Shown here one piece after another: positions 11,019-23,125 of a stretch of DNA of 64,000 bases. Within the stretch, counting starts at the first letter, position 1. Each line of letters starts with the position of its first letter. Under the pieces are notes generated by a model. That model saw only the letters and a list, made by a program, of their open reading frames with translations, did no database searches and had not been told where the DNA came from. A program made the position numbers and the translations under genes. The stretch is from Trichosporon coremiiforme (Eukaryota > Basidiomycota > Tremellomycetes > Trichosporonales > Trichosporonaceae). The stretch lies in contig BCJJ01000004.1 of the NCBI GenBank assembly GCA_039545355.1, positions 1,134,801 to 1,198,800 on the forward strand, given 5' to 3'.

Positions 11019-12623
11019 TGTTGTTGAGTTGTGAGCTAGCTGTTGAGGCGATGGAACGGCAAAGGTGTCAAGTCGCAGCGGGTGGGGCGATGACGATGAC
11101 AAGGTTCGACGGGGCGCGAGCGTCAGCTATCGGTCGCCAGTGCACTGCCAGACACTGCTGGGGGTGTGGTCCGACCGGGCGAGGCCGCCCCTGGTACTCA
11201 CTGTCGCGGTTGCGGTGGATGCGAGCAAGTGTGTGAGTTGGAGAGTTGTGTTGGGAGAGAGTGGACAACAAGATGGAGAGGGGGACGGAGGCGTGACTAT
11301 TTGTGAGGAACGCCCCGAGGAGAGACCACTGCTGTTTATGATTCCGTTTTCGACCCCCTCTTCCTTCGACCGATTGTTACATCTACAATTCTCCTCCTAT
11401 GCATTCCAAACTTCCTGTGAGTATGCATCTGTCACCAATCCATCTGCTGATGTGCAAGATCATGTGCATGCACAGCCAAAGTTGAGGTGAAATCGACTGA
11501 TCAGTTTATAGATCACGTGACAAAGTGATCCTCGCGAAACGCCGGCTCGCCGTGGGCCTTGTCGCCGACGCCTCCTTGGCTCCTGCCCCTCTGCTCGGTT
11601 CTGCAGCAGGTTAGCTCATGCCGCTCTGCGCAAGATCGTGACTAGGGGTGACCCTCGTCCCGGTGCATTCACAGCGTGATCCATGCTTCACCGCAGAAGA
11701 GTTACAGCCTTCCAGGTCGCCAGACCACCCTCGATCACCAGATGGGCTTGGGCGCTATCCATGACACGACTCTCTGTGCCGCGGAGGGGCGGTGCACAGC
11801 ACCCGGCCTCGACATGCATGCATATGTTCGCCCACTAATGGTTTCTGTATACGCTCACTGCGTACTGTGAGCAGTCTCATAGGCCCGGCGCGTTATGGTG
11901 TGAAGCAGTTCTCGACATTACCTGGGTCGTCCGGAAAACGGCCGTAGGAGACGCGTCCCAGTGGATGAGCTGGCTGGACTACCCATGTAGTTTGCTGCAC
12001 TAAACTCGATACGTTATGTCATCAATCCACCTCTTTCATACTCGCATGCCAAGTTTCAGAGCTCCACAGGGGGTGTAGATAGAGCAGCGGGGAATAAACA
12101 TGCTCTCGGTGCCGATCACATGGCGGCCGAACATGTCCGTCTCAGCGTGGCGACAAGTACGTAGTGTTCCAACAACACCAACAACCCCAAACTTGCATAG
12201 ATATACCCAAAGTATGTTTTGAGCCTCCACTGAAAGTTTGAAAGCTCCAGCATCTCTCATGCAAGAGTAAACGCAGAAAACATGTCCAACGCCCACCAAA
12301 AGTGGCCACACAGACGACGGTCCCGCGCGAAATGACATTTGACTGCCACACCTCCACTTTCGCCCCTTTCCTGGCCTCGCCTCCACTTCGTCGATCCCCC
12401 TGAATTCCAATTCCCTTTTGTTGACATGAACGCCTACACGTGACCCAGTGGCGAATGTCCGGTGGCAAATGCCGTCACTCTAACTTTCCTTCTTCGCACC
12501 TCCCTTTAGTGAGACATGCCATCTGGGCAGTTCGTCACCAGTCACGGCCTGGCGCAATATCGAGATCGATCGCGAGCTGAGAGCTGAGCCATCCACCGTC
12601 ACCCAAAAGCCAACCCGACCGGC
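11019..12623. other. Divergent spacer, histone H1 / zinc knuckle gene
   Basis: A 1.6 kb interval, long for this locus, holding both promoters. An imperfect palindrome at 11511-11530 pairs GATCAC with GTGATC and contains a CACGTG E-box (11514-11519). The frames at 12036-12410 on the minus strand are open but not protein-like. No gene recognised. Confidence 0.5.
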
Positions 12624-13407
12624 ATGTTCAACCGCGGCTTGCCGAAGCAGTTGCAGGGAAACCGCGCGACGTCCAATACCCGCTGCCAAGTATGTCCTGC
12701 TACTTTGTTGGTCGTTTATATGGACTGACAACAGAAATGCCTGAAACTCGGCCATTTCACGTATGAGTGCAAGAACCCGCGCGCTTACAACGCACGCGAG
12801 TCGCGCACGAAGGAGTTGCGCTCCGGCCTTGGCAAGAAGAGGGATAAGCCGTCTGTCGAGGTCCCCGACGAGTTCAAGACGAGGGACGGGCTTGCGGATC
12901 GTATCTTGAAGGCTAAGGAGGAGGAGCGGGCACGTCTTGCCCGTGAGCGGGAGCGCAGACGGAGGTGAGTACAGCTGAATGGTGCCGTGCAGCTGGCATG
13001 GGTGTCTAGCTGTCTTCATGTCACTTGCTCAGCTAGCAAAGGGTGCAAAACCGAGAGTAGGACGCTGACACCCGCCCAGATCCCCTACGCCCAGCGACAG
13101 CGAGAGTGACAGCGACAGCGAAAGCGATCGCGGCCGTGACCGCCGGCGGAGGCGTTATTCCAGTGACAGCAGTGACTCTAAGTACTCTAGGTCACCCTCG
13201 TCGAGGGGTGACTCGCGCTCGAGGTCGCCGGTACGCAGGAGGCGGTACTCGTCTTCTGTCAGCAGGTCGTCTTCCCCGCGCAAGCGCGATTCTACGTCCC
13301 CGCCGCCCCGTCGTCGCGATGACTCGAGGTCGCCCCCTCCTCATGATTCGAGGCCGCCTCCCCCTCGTCGCCGCGACGACTCTCGCTCGCCCCCGCCTCG
13401 TGACTAG
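12624..13407 (+). CDS. ZCCHC10-like zinc knuckle protein with Arg/Ser tail
   Basis: Three exons (12624-12689, 12735-12964, 13080-13407) encode 207 aa. The N-terminal third carries one CCHC knuckle (C-Q-K-C-L-x3-H-x4-C), split by the first intron between CQ and KC, followed by a conserved NPRAYNARESRTKEL-type segment as in human ZCCHC10. A coiled, Arg/Glu-rich helix (ERARLARERERRR) leads into a tail rich in SDSESDS, RRR and RSPPP repeats resembling SR-protein domains. A role in RNA binding or splicing is inferred from the knuckle and SR-like tail; no reaction can be assigned. It is convergent with IML1, whose stop codon is only 76 bp away. Confidence 0.85.
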
Positions 13408-13483
13408 TCCTTTGTATCAGTAGACACACTATGCAGCATTGCAAGATGACAGGCTATACATGGTATTGGTACAACTGCGGAGA

Positions 13484-16400
13484 CTACTTCGGCTCATCCT
13501 TCGAGGCCAGCTCCTTGGACGTCTTGACGGTCTTCTCGGCCTTGTCCTTCGGGTCTGGCTTCTTCTCACCCATCCCCACTTTCTCTCCCTTCCTCTCCTT
13601 CTCCGCTCCCTTGTCTCCCTTCTCCTGCTTGGGCTCCGGCTTGTCGCCCTTCTCAGCCTTCTTCTCGCCCTTGTCCTTGTCACCGCTTTTGTCGCTCTTG
13701 TCGCCCTTGTCATGCTTCTCCTTGTCGGACGAGAGCACGCTGGGCGGGGGCGGGGTCACCTCCTCGTAGAACTCGGCGAGGGCAACGGGATCGGCGCAGA
13801 ACGCCTCGAGCTCCTCGCGGAGCAGGCGCGCCTGCTCCTGCTTCGTCGCCATAGGTGTCAGATTTCCGGCATAGCTCTCTGCGCTCTGCTGCCTTCCACG
13901 GGTGGGGGCGGAGATGAACGGCCGGTTGTCCGCCCAGAGGAACCCATCATCGCGACCCGCGCACTGCACGAGTGCCAGGCCAGAGCGGTGCACAAACTGG
14001 CTGTACTCGAACCGCGCCTTGGAGCGGTACGCGTACTCCACTTCAATCGTGTCCGGGTATCGCTCCGTCGCCTCGAGGTCGAGCACGAAGCCGAACTTCT
14101 GCGTCAGGATGGCATACTCGAAGTAATGCGCGCATTGGCCCGAACCGCTCGACTCCGTAAGTCGAAGATGCAGGTCGGGAATCACTGGCGGTGCAAGTGC
14201 AAGCTTGATGGGGATCGGAGCGCGATAAGCGCACTTTTGCCCGATGTCCTTGATCTGCTCGACAGGTGCTTCCACGAGGCGCAACCCGTAGCGTTCCGCT
14301 AACGCCGACGCCTTGGATCGCAGCTCCTCGAGCAATCCGGCAGTCACACCGAGCCAATTCAATTCGAAGTGGAAGCTGGACGTCAGTTACAACAGACATG
14401 CCAGGACTCACGCATTGCGAGTGTTGTGTACGATATCAGCGTGCAGAATGGCTACTTCCGCTCTGTCACTCTTCTTGTGCGGGTCCAAGTCGATCACGAC
14501 GCTTTGCGACATCTTGACCTTCTTCTTCTTGGCCGGCTTGTCCGTGAGGCGCAGCGGCTTGGTCTCGTCAGCCCAGTTCTTGGGCAGCGGGAAGGCGGGC
14601 TTGCCGAACCAGTTCTTGGTACGGTTCGTCTGGCTCTTGGCGTCGTTGTCGTACTGCGTGCTGAGGCGGTAGAAGAAGTACGTGTCGTGGAAGTTGTGCT
14701 TGCCCATAACATGCTCAATAAGGCCCTTGGAGAAGAGCGACTCAGCCCACTCGACGGCCTGCTCACGCGTCTCGACGTCCGAGAACGTCTCCTTCAACCA
14801 CTCGCAGAACTGCTCGCCCGTGAACGAATCCTCGTGCACCTTGAAGTTCCACCAGCGGTCACGGATGATCAGACCATTGTTCGGCTTGTTCATCATTGCG
14901 GCCAGCTCCTGTAACGTCATGCCTTCGAGCTTATGGCCAGAGTCGATCTTGTCGGTCTTATTCGTCAGGCGATCGAGTTCGGACATCAGACCCTCATCCA
15001 ACACACATGCCGAAGGATCGAATGTGGTCGCAAGCAGTCTGAGCGGGCGCGCGTGCTCTCCAGGTCGCGTCCACTGGTTCTTACCCATGAGCTCTAAAAC
15101 CTTCATGGCGCCGGTAATGAGAATCTCAGAAAGAGCGTAGTCTTCCTCCTTGTTACCCTTCTTCATGACATTGGCCATGCTAGGGACTTCCTTTCCTGAT
15201 GGAATGAGGAGGTAGCGAGTTCGCCAGAAGCGCAGATTCGACTGAAGGCGATCTTCCTCTCCGGCGATGAGGCGATCGAGGTAGTTGAAGTTGAGCTTGG
15301 CGTCAATGTTCGGATAACGGAACGTGGCCGTAGCTTCCTGAAAGTCGTGCAGCTGGTTCGGCCAGACGAGACACTTGTACGAGTGAGGGCCGGTCGAGTG
15401 GCGGACCTTGCGAACGAAGCGCTGGACGGTAACACTCTGCTTCTGCGGATCGAATGTCAGACGGTGCACATGGTTCGACCACGAGAGGTAGATCGCGCCA
15501 CTGGCATCCTTCAGCACCTCGGATGCACCTCCGACACGCAGTCCAGCGCGGGTAGAGTCGCCAAGGAGAAGATTCTTCCCTGTGCCCAGTGGCATAGTCC
15601 TCTCCTTGGTCTGCACATCGGTCACTACCGTGTTGTGAGGCAGCACGATGAACTGAAAGTTCTGCGACAGGCGCTGAGAGGCCATCTCTCGCATAACAGC
15701 CAGCGGAAGGTTAACCTGCGCGGCGTCAGGCCGAATGAGGAAAGACACCTGGTCGGGGAAACAAGCAATGTCATAGCTGTGCGCCTCGTAGAAGGTCGCG
15801 ATCTCCTCAGGCGTCGGCATGAAGTCGGTGGTGAGAGGCAGAATGGCGGGGGCGCACAAGCTACGCCACTTGACACTTTTCTGTCTGTCCATCGTGAACC
15901 GAGGACGAACATGCTGCCATCGCTGCTTGTGTGCGTGGGTGATGTCATCCTCGTCCGGGTTACAGGGGTTGACCGTGGTATGTCTGCATGTCCTTCCGAA
16001 GGCGGCGTTCGACTTATTACGCCACGAGTCTTCCATCGATCGAGCTTGCCGTAACGAGTTGTGCATCGACCTCGGCAATGATCGAGGGATGGACTTGGGG
16101 ATCGATCGCGGCATCGACCTCACAATCTCCTCGTTCTTGAGCGCTCGCGCAGGGTTCGCTAAAATTGGCAGCGGCTGAGTCACGGCGTTCGAGACAGCTC
16201 TAGCCTTTGGCTTCGGTGACGGAGGCAGAGCTCCGGGTACAGGTTGCGGGGTGGCAGGCACAGAGACGGGCGGCTGCAGCTCGTGTCGCTGGGAGGACGG
16301 TGAAGATGGTTTGCTGTTGCCGAAGGCACTGGAGACATCTTGTCGCTGGACGGTCTCGTTGGCCGTGGTTGCAGTACTCGGGCTGGCTCTGGCGCCAAGC

Positions 16401-19124
16401 GAGCTGAAGAGCCACGTCGCAGCGAAGCGACTGGCGAACGATCCTCGACTGCTCTGGTTCTTGAGCTTCTTGCTCGGTGTAAGTTTCGGCGTCGAAGCAC
16501 CAGAAGCCGGATGTTCGGTCGCGGTAGAGGTAATCGAGTGAGTCGGAGAGCTGCCGAGCTGGACAATGCTAGCCACGCGGGACGACGGCGTCGATTGGTC
16601 CAAAGTCGATGGCCGTCGATGGGACAACCCCAGAGGTGCGGCACTACTCTTCTTCACAAGAGGCATATCAGGAATCATACCCGCCACCCCACTGGCGATG
16701 GGTCCAGACACCTCGGGCAGTGATGGGTTGGACGGCCCAGAGAGGTTCTCCTCCAGCTCCACGATAGACGCTGGTGTCCGCGATGAGCCACGAGAAGCTA
16801 ACGGCGGCTTCGGCGAGGAGGAAAGACCCTCATCAATCCGGTGGAACCGCCGCGTCGACTGGAAGCTCGTGCTGAGAGAAGGGCTGATGGTCCCTGTTCG
16901 CGCGGTACTTGGCGGCGAAACAGAGGTATCCTTGATGTTGGGTGTCTTGCCGTCTCCAAAGATGGCAGCGTCAAAGTCCTCATGGATGAGCTTCCGCTCG
17001 ACATCCGAGAGCTTCTTCTCCTTCGTGTCGACATCTGGCACGTCGAGAAGCGGCAAGACCACGGTGGTGAGGTTGTGGTCCAGGATGCCCAGCATCTGGA
17101 TCTCGTACATCTTGCAGCGTGGCACGAAGCGGTCACGCCGGAAAGGCTTGTCGTGCGTCTTCGCGTAGAACGAACAGTAGACCCAGAATGCTAACGAGTA
17201 ACACTCAGTCAGCTCTCGATCGTTGGGCTTGTCCATGTTCGCGTCGAAGTACAGCGGGTCGGGTGTTGCCGGTCCAACCTTGCCATCGGTGTCGTCTGTA
17301 TGTCTCCGTGGTCTTTCCGACATGTAACTGAACAACGGAACCGAATGTAGCGGCATCTTGGTGAGGCACACGAGGTCGAGCGTCACGCCGTGGTCGATCA
17401 TTCGCTCAGTCGTCAAGCGCAACAGATTCTTCTCAACGGAGAAGTGGCCGGTACCAGGCGTGATGACAATCAGAGACAGACCGGTGCGGGACAAATCACG
17501 ATCGATGTTGTGCTCGTCGAAGGGATTCAGGGCAAGGTTGATCGCTTCCAGAACATTGCCCTCGTACGCGAAGCTCCAGTGACCGATAATGCGTTTCTGC
17601 TCCTTCTCGTAGCCGTTTTTGACCATCAAGTTGAGGTGGAAGTTTCGCAAGATCTCAGCTTCACAGCGTTCCATGTGCTGCTTGACGTCCGTGAGCGCCG
17701 TCATCCAGTCGGACCGACGTTCGAAGTCCACGGCGACCTTGTAGAAGTCCTTGCACCACCGGTCGCGGTGGTCCTTCATCAGACCGAGACCAAGATCGTA
17801 CTTGCGCAAGTACTCGACCTCATCATCGTTGTAGTACACACGCGCGAAGAGGACGATGGTCACCAGGTGGGTGGCGCCCACCGCAGTCCACTTTTGGAAC
17901 AACTCAGGAAGGAAACCTGACGTTAGCTTGGCCCCACACTGCTGCAGCTCACCGTGTAAAACTTTCTCGTAGTAGCGTTCGCCGTCCTCGTCGAATTCGT
18001 ACGTCTCCTGGCAGATCTGAATGAACAGATATGTCTGGGCTGATTTCGAGCGGTAGATAGTCTTGGTTTTGCTAGTAACAATACCCGACGCTCGTCTATG
18101 TTTGCCTTTCCAAATGCCGTGGACGTCTGCGCGGACGGCGCCTCCAGCCAGAGTGACCTTCTCGCCGACGTGAACGGCTTGGTTTTCAAGTGACATTCCT
18201 ATGCGCCACATGTCGGAGCGGCCGACGTACTGCGAGAAGTGCAGCTCGATGTAATCGATCTCGGCGGATTCGGGTTCCGGGATGCGGCAGATCTCGACGT
18301 CCTGGCGATGCTGCATCTTGAAGGCGGTAGCGACCACATTAGGCACCTGGATCTGGTTGACCGGCACGTTTGGGCAATCTTCACCAATACGGAATACGTA
18401 GCCATCGCGGCCCTTGTTGAGCTTGACTCCAGCCAAGGCATCCAGGTCGTTCGTCTTGTCGCCGCCGCCGACAACGGGCTTCGGTCCCGGTCGAGAAGGC
18501 ATCTGCGGGGCGCTCACTTTGCGAATCTCGAGATAATCCCCCGGTCGGACTGGCCACGGCAAAGACGCATAGGACAGTAGAACCTTCGTAGAGTTCACGT
18601 GAGCCGGCGCTGGCACTAGCGACGCCTGATCTTTCACCGGCGACGTATTCACTGGCGGCTGATAGGTGTACAGTGAAAGGATAACGCGGCCATCAGGTCC
18701 GCCCGGGAAACCTATATCTGAGGGAGACATGGGTGAGGGCATCAGCGCGCTGTGCTGGGGCGCTGGAGTCGTGGGCTGCTGGAACGTCTCGATATCCGTC
18801 GTCGGTGGACTAGGGGCGGAATTTGTACGGGAGTGACCATGGCTACGGCCATAGTTATGTTCTTGATGATGGTCCTGGAAGTGACCGTTCGGACCATGAA
18901 TCTCTGCGTGTCGTCTGTGCCGTCGCTCGGCGTGGCTTATTGTCTGCGGTAGCCCGGCGGCGCTGTTGTTGTTCATGGGCGTCATAGGAGCCCTGGGTCC
19001 CCTCTGCACATTGGTGGAGGAGCGCGGACGCGTTCCCCGCGAGCGTGAGGCCGCATCAGAGTCGGGGCCAGCGGCTAATTGTTAGCTAGCTCAAGTTTTG
19101 CGGAGCTAGGGACTCACAGCTCAT
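13484..19124 (-). CDS. IML1: Iml1/DEPDC5, GATOR1 (SEACIT) subunit
   Basis: Iml1 is the GTPase-activating component of SEACIT/GATOR1, which restrains TORC1 at the vacuole when amino acids are scarce. Three exons (19118-19124, 14412-19074, 13484-14375) give 1853 aa. The first exon is just 7 nt (M-S-plus one base); it supplies the only ATG in frame with the long exon that has proper splice signals. A Rossmann/vWA-like region ([21 protein letters not shown]) lies near residue 540. A DEP domain ([11 protein letters not shown]...[12 protein letters not shown]) lies near 1390-1475. The C-terminal domain continues across the second junction ([14 protein letters not shown]). The last 85 or so residues are a highly charged Lys/Asp/Glu/Gly tail with repeated KGDK, which I do not associate with Iml1. 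Identity is secure from length, order and the DEP domain. Confidence 0.93.
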
Positions 19125-19287
19125 TCCATGACAGCGTTAGGGAGGTTGCAGTTATCGTCGATCGCCGAGATCAATCGACCCAGGAAGCTCAACCTGCGTC
19201 ATACCACGACCGCGTTTGATCCCGCGGTTGACTTCGCCTCTCAGCCACTGAACTTTTTCGACGACTCTACACTTCCCTTCATCGCTC
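19125..19287. promoter_or_regulatory. Shared divergent promoter, IML1 / MTQ1
   Basis: Only 163 bp separate the start codons, so both genes must share promoter elements. No TATA box seen. Confidence 0.5.
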
Positions 19288-20269
19288 ATGAGCATCAGAC
19301 AGCTCGCTAGAGTATTCAGCACCTCATGCAGGACGTTGTCTGTGTCCGGAGACCGAGCTCTCCTCGACTCTCTACTTGAGAACCCCGAAATCGATCCACA
19401 GGACGCCAGGAACGAGCTGCGATGGATGAGGCAAGCGATATCGCCTTCCCTGTCGCCCTCATCGCGTGACAGCGAGCTTGCTTCGATGGTCAAGCGCAGA
19501 GCTGCGGGGGAACCTTTGCAGTATATACTTGGTAAGCTTGCCTCTTCTTAATACCAGCTGACATGCAGGGAACACCGATTTTGGTCCGCTGGAGCTGCTA
19601 TGCCGAGCGCCTACTCTGATTCCTCGGCCGGAAACAGCCTTCATCATTGAGCATCTGGCTGAGCGTCTACTCGAAGCTAAGCGGAAGCGTTGCTTCAAAC
19701 GGCCATTGCGTGTCCTGGACCTCTGCACAGGCTCGGGCTGCATCCCTCTACTGCTCTCGCACTTGCTTCAGGACACCTTGCAAGTTGCCCACGGTATCGA
19801 TATCAGTCCGGAAGCTATCGATCTCTCCGAGGACAACAAGGAGCTCGTCGCCAGCGACAATGTCTTCTTCCACCAGTCGGACATTCTCTCCCCCGACTTT
19901 ATGGACCGCGTTCGAAACGATACCGGCGTCGAGCACTTCGATATCATCACATCGAACCCCCCTTACATTCCGGCCCAGGTCTGGGCTCAGCTGCCGCAAT
20001 CGGTCCGAGACTATGAAGACTCCCGCGCGCTGGTGGGTGGCCCAGTGCCTGGAGTAGGAGACGGCGTCCAGTTCTACGGTCGCATTGCCAAGCTCGCGGA
20101 TCAACTTCTGGAGCCCGCCAGCGGTGATTTCCCTCAGATCGCGGTGGAGATCGGTGAGACGCAAGCGGCGGAAGTTTCGTCGCTCCTGCCGGGCGAGTGC
20201 GAGACGGTGCAGGACCAATACGGACGGAACAGGATGGTCCTTGCGGCGTTCTCGAGATCTCGGCGATAA
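19288..20269 (+). CDS. MTQ1: Mitochondrial release-factor glutamine N5-methyltransferase (PrmC/Mtq1 type)
   Basis: This enzyme methylates the GGQ glutamine of mitochondrial translation release factor using S-adenosylmethionine. Two exons (19288-19531, 19569-20269) encode 314 aa. The N-terminus MSIRQLARVFSTSCRTLSVS is Arg/Ser rich with no acids, like a mitochondrial presequence. Family marks follow: RRAAGEPLQYILGNTDFGPLEL across the junction, a PRPET segment, the SAM-binding LDLCTGSGCIPLLL, DIS acidic loop, and the diagnostic SNPPYIPA (NPPY) motif near residue 215. The C-terminal beta strand is typical. Bacterial-like PrmC ancestry is general for the family and not evidence of recent transfer. 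Confidence 0.92.
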
Positions 20270-20506
20270 GCTGGATCGCATCAGCCGCACCCATTGGTCG
20301 TTATCAGCTCTGGGCTTAGATCCGTCCACGGTGGGAACCCATTTACTCCCGCGGCACGTGTGAGGGACGGCTCGTAATAGCCGCTCTCCTCCGTCCTCTC
20401 GCCTAACTTTAGTCAACAAAAGTCGACCTCCTTGCTGGCTTGTCTCCTCACCCCTCCCCGCTCGTCGCTCCCCCCAGAGCTCTTGACGCTCTTTCCTCCG
20501 CCCAAA

Positions 20507-22781
20507 ATGCCCGGACCCGGCCCGCTGGCGCACCAGGTCCTCGTCTACGCCGGACCTGGTATCTCCCCCCTCTCGCTTTCCTACACCCTTCTCACCCTTT
20601 CACTCGTCCTTCGCCCCAACTACACGGTGCAGCAAGTTGCGGCTGATGTGCTGAAGGGAGAGCCCTGGGAGCCCAACACGGCTATGCTCGTCATTCCGGG
20701 CGGCCGCGACCTTCCGTACGTCGACGAACTCTCCACCCGTTCGAACGTCACCCGTCGCATCCAGGACTATGTCCGCAACGGAGGAAGGTATCTGGGCATT
20801 TGCGCCGGAGCGTACTTCGGTTCTGCCGACTGCAAGTTCGACATCGGTGGCCGCCACGAAGTTGTTGGCAAGCGCGATCTCGTGAGTCACGAACTTCTCG
20901 TCTCCCGCTGACACTCAGGCTCTCTTCCCTGGCACTTGCGCGGGACCTTCCTTCAAGGGCTTCGATTACGGGTCGGAGAACGGAGCGCATGCCATCAGCC
21001 TCAACGTCGAAGGGGACAAGTCTCTGCTCGAGCTCCTCTACACTAACGGTGGGGGCCACTTCATCATGCCGTCGCCTGCCCCTTCCAATGTCGAGGTCGT
21101 TGCACGCTACGCCGAGCCTCCCGCAGAGTCCGATGTGGCCGCTGTTCTTGTGTCCGAGGGCAAGGGCAAAGCTCTGCTGAGCTCTGTCCACTTCGAATAC
21201 CCCTTGGAGGACCCTCCCGCCCGCGACGCTATCCAGAAGCTCGATGTCGTCCCTCCTCCCGAGTTCGTTGAGGAGTGCGAGAAGGCTCGCCTGCAGTGGG
21301 TTCGTCAGCTCCTGTCGTCGATGGGCCTGAACGTTCCGGCTAGGGCTGGTGACGGTGAGGTCAAGGATGGGGAGGAGGACCCTCACCTTCTCCTGAATCC
21401 TACCCACCCTGGACCCATTTTCACCTTCTCGCATCCCAAGCTCCCCGAGCTCGCCACTGGTATCTTCTCCGCCCCGTCGATCCAGAAGAAGGTCGAGCCC
21501 GCCAAGGATGGTTTCGAGCAGTTCGTCGATGGTAACGACACGTTCGTGTACGGCCCCACGGACGCGGTCGGTGACGTTCCTGCCTTCCTGGCGAAAGCTC
21601 GCCGCACGGAGCCCAAGCACGAGCCCAAGATGGAGGACCTGTCTATCGGTGAACAGCCTCCCCTCCCGAAGCCGGTGGACTTCAAGGACATCCCGAAGCC
21701 CGTTCTGCTACCGGGCAAGGAGCAGTACACCCCCGAGTGGACCCCGCTCTTCAACTTCGAGACCTACTGGGCGGAGCTCGACCGGGCGCGCAAGGAGGCT
21801 GGCCGCCGCACCGGCGTCATGCGCACGGATGAGCTCAGCAAGGGTCGGACTGGCGAGCGCAGCTCGGTGGGCGACGTGCTCTTCTACGGGGAGGCGGTGA
21901 CGAGCACGCAGACGATGCTGGACCGCAACCCGATCCTTCTGAACGGCATCAAGACTCCGCACGCCTTCCTCGCCTCGTTCCAGCTGTCTGGCCGCGGTCG
22001 CGGCGGCAACGCCTGGCTTACGCCTGTCGGTTGCCTGCCCTTCACGCTCATGCTCTCGATGCCGCAGAGCATGGTGAACAAACTCATCTTCGTGCAGTAC
22101 CTCGCTGCGCTTGCGATCGCCGAAGCGCTCGACCCCGACGGACGTCTGGGTGTCCGCATCAAGTGGCCCAATGACGTTTACGCCCACGTCGAGGGCGTCG
22201 GTGGTACCGAGGTCGGCGGTGGCAAGAAGGGTCTCGCCAAGATCGCCGGTATCCTCGTCAACACCAACTACATGAACGGCCAGTGGCGCGTGCTTGTGGG
22301 CTGCGGCATCAACGTCTTGAACGCGCTCCCGACGACCAGCATCTCGCAGATGCACGATCTGCTGCGCGAGCGCCTCACCAAGTTTGGCCAGAGCGGCGAT
22401 CTTCCTCCTGCGCCGACGATGGAGCGCGTGTTCGCGCGCATCATGCAGTCGTTCGAGCAGAAGTGGGAGCAGTTCCTCAACGACGAGGGCTTCGACAGCT
22501 TCATGGACGAGTATAAAAGCCGCTGGCTGCACCAGGACCAGGAGGTCACGCTCACGACCGTTACGCCCCACCAGAAGCTGCGCATTGTTGGCATCACCCC
22601 CGACCAGGGCTTGCTGCGCTGCGTGCCCATCGAGGACACGAAGCTCACGCCTCTCTACTCGCGCTCGGTTGACGGATACGCCGACCGAACGGGCAACGGC
22701 ATGAGTGGCCAGTTCGTCGACCTCCAGCCCGACGGAAACAGCTTCGATCTCATGAGCAACATGATCAAGAAGAAGAACTAG
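20507..22781 (+). CDS. BPL1: Biotin-protein ligase
   Basis: Bpl1 attaches biotin to acetyl-CoA and pyruvate carboxylases via biotinyl-AMP. Two exons (20507-20881, 20919-22781) encode 745 aa, the size of fungal Bpl1. The first 240 or so residues form the glutamine-amidotransferase-like domain seen in eukaryotic ligases (YAGPGIS, PGGRDLPYV, GICAGAYFG with its Cys). The catalytic domain carries the biotinyl-AMP loop SGRGRGGNAW near residue 482 and KWPND near 539, then GVGINV-type GCGINVLNALP. The C-terminal SH3-like domain ends at HQKLRIVGI... The junction KRDL|ALFPGTCAGP is conserved. Tandem after MTQ1. Confidence 0.96.
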
Positions 22782-23125
22782 AGAAAAGATACCAATACCC
22801 AGGTTGTATGAAACGCATAGACTCTAAGCGCTACTAACGCTACAATACTGACTCCAGCTTCCGCCTTTTCGTAGAACCACCCGAGCTTAGACACGTCGGC
22901 AGTCTTCTTCCTCCACTGCAGATGTCACAGCTATCGGAAGAACAACCCCCTTCAAGTGTGCGGGTGTGTGTCTAGCTTTCGGGCCAGATGCTCACTTCGC
23001 TGGGAGATGTGGCGTCTTCGGATGACTGCTCCCGCCCTGCGTCCTTCTCTCGTGGACGCTAGGCCGCACGCTCGTAGGGTACATTTCGATAGTAATACAT
23101 GGATGAATTATACGCTGTTGTGCCA
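22782..23125. other. Convergent spacer, BPL1 / GCP3
   Basis: A 344-bp interval between two converging 3' ends; presumably both 3' UTRs. No gene or structured element seen. Confidence 0.5.

Noticed and set aside
22511..22518. TATAAAAG-like box
   Set aside because: It lies inside the BPL1 coding exon and precedes no gene start.
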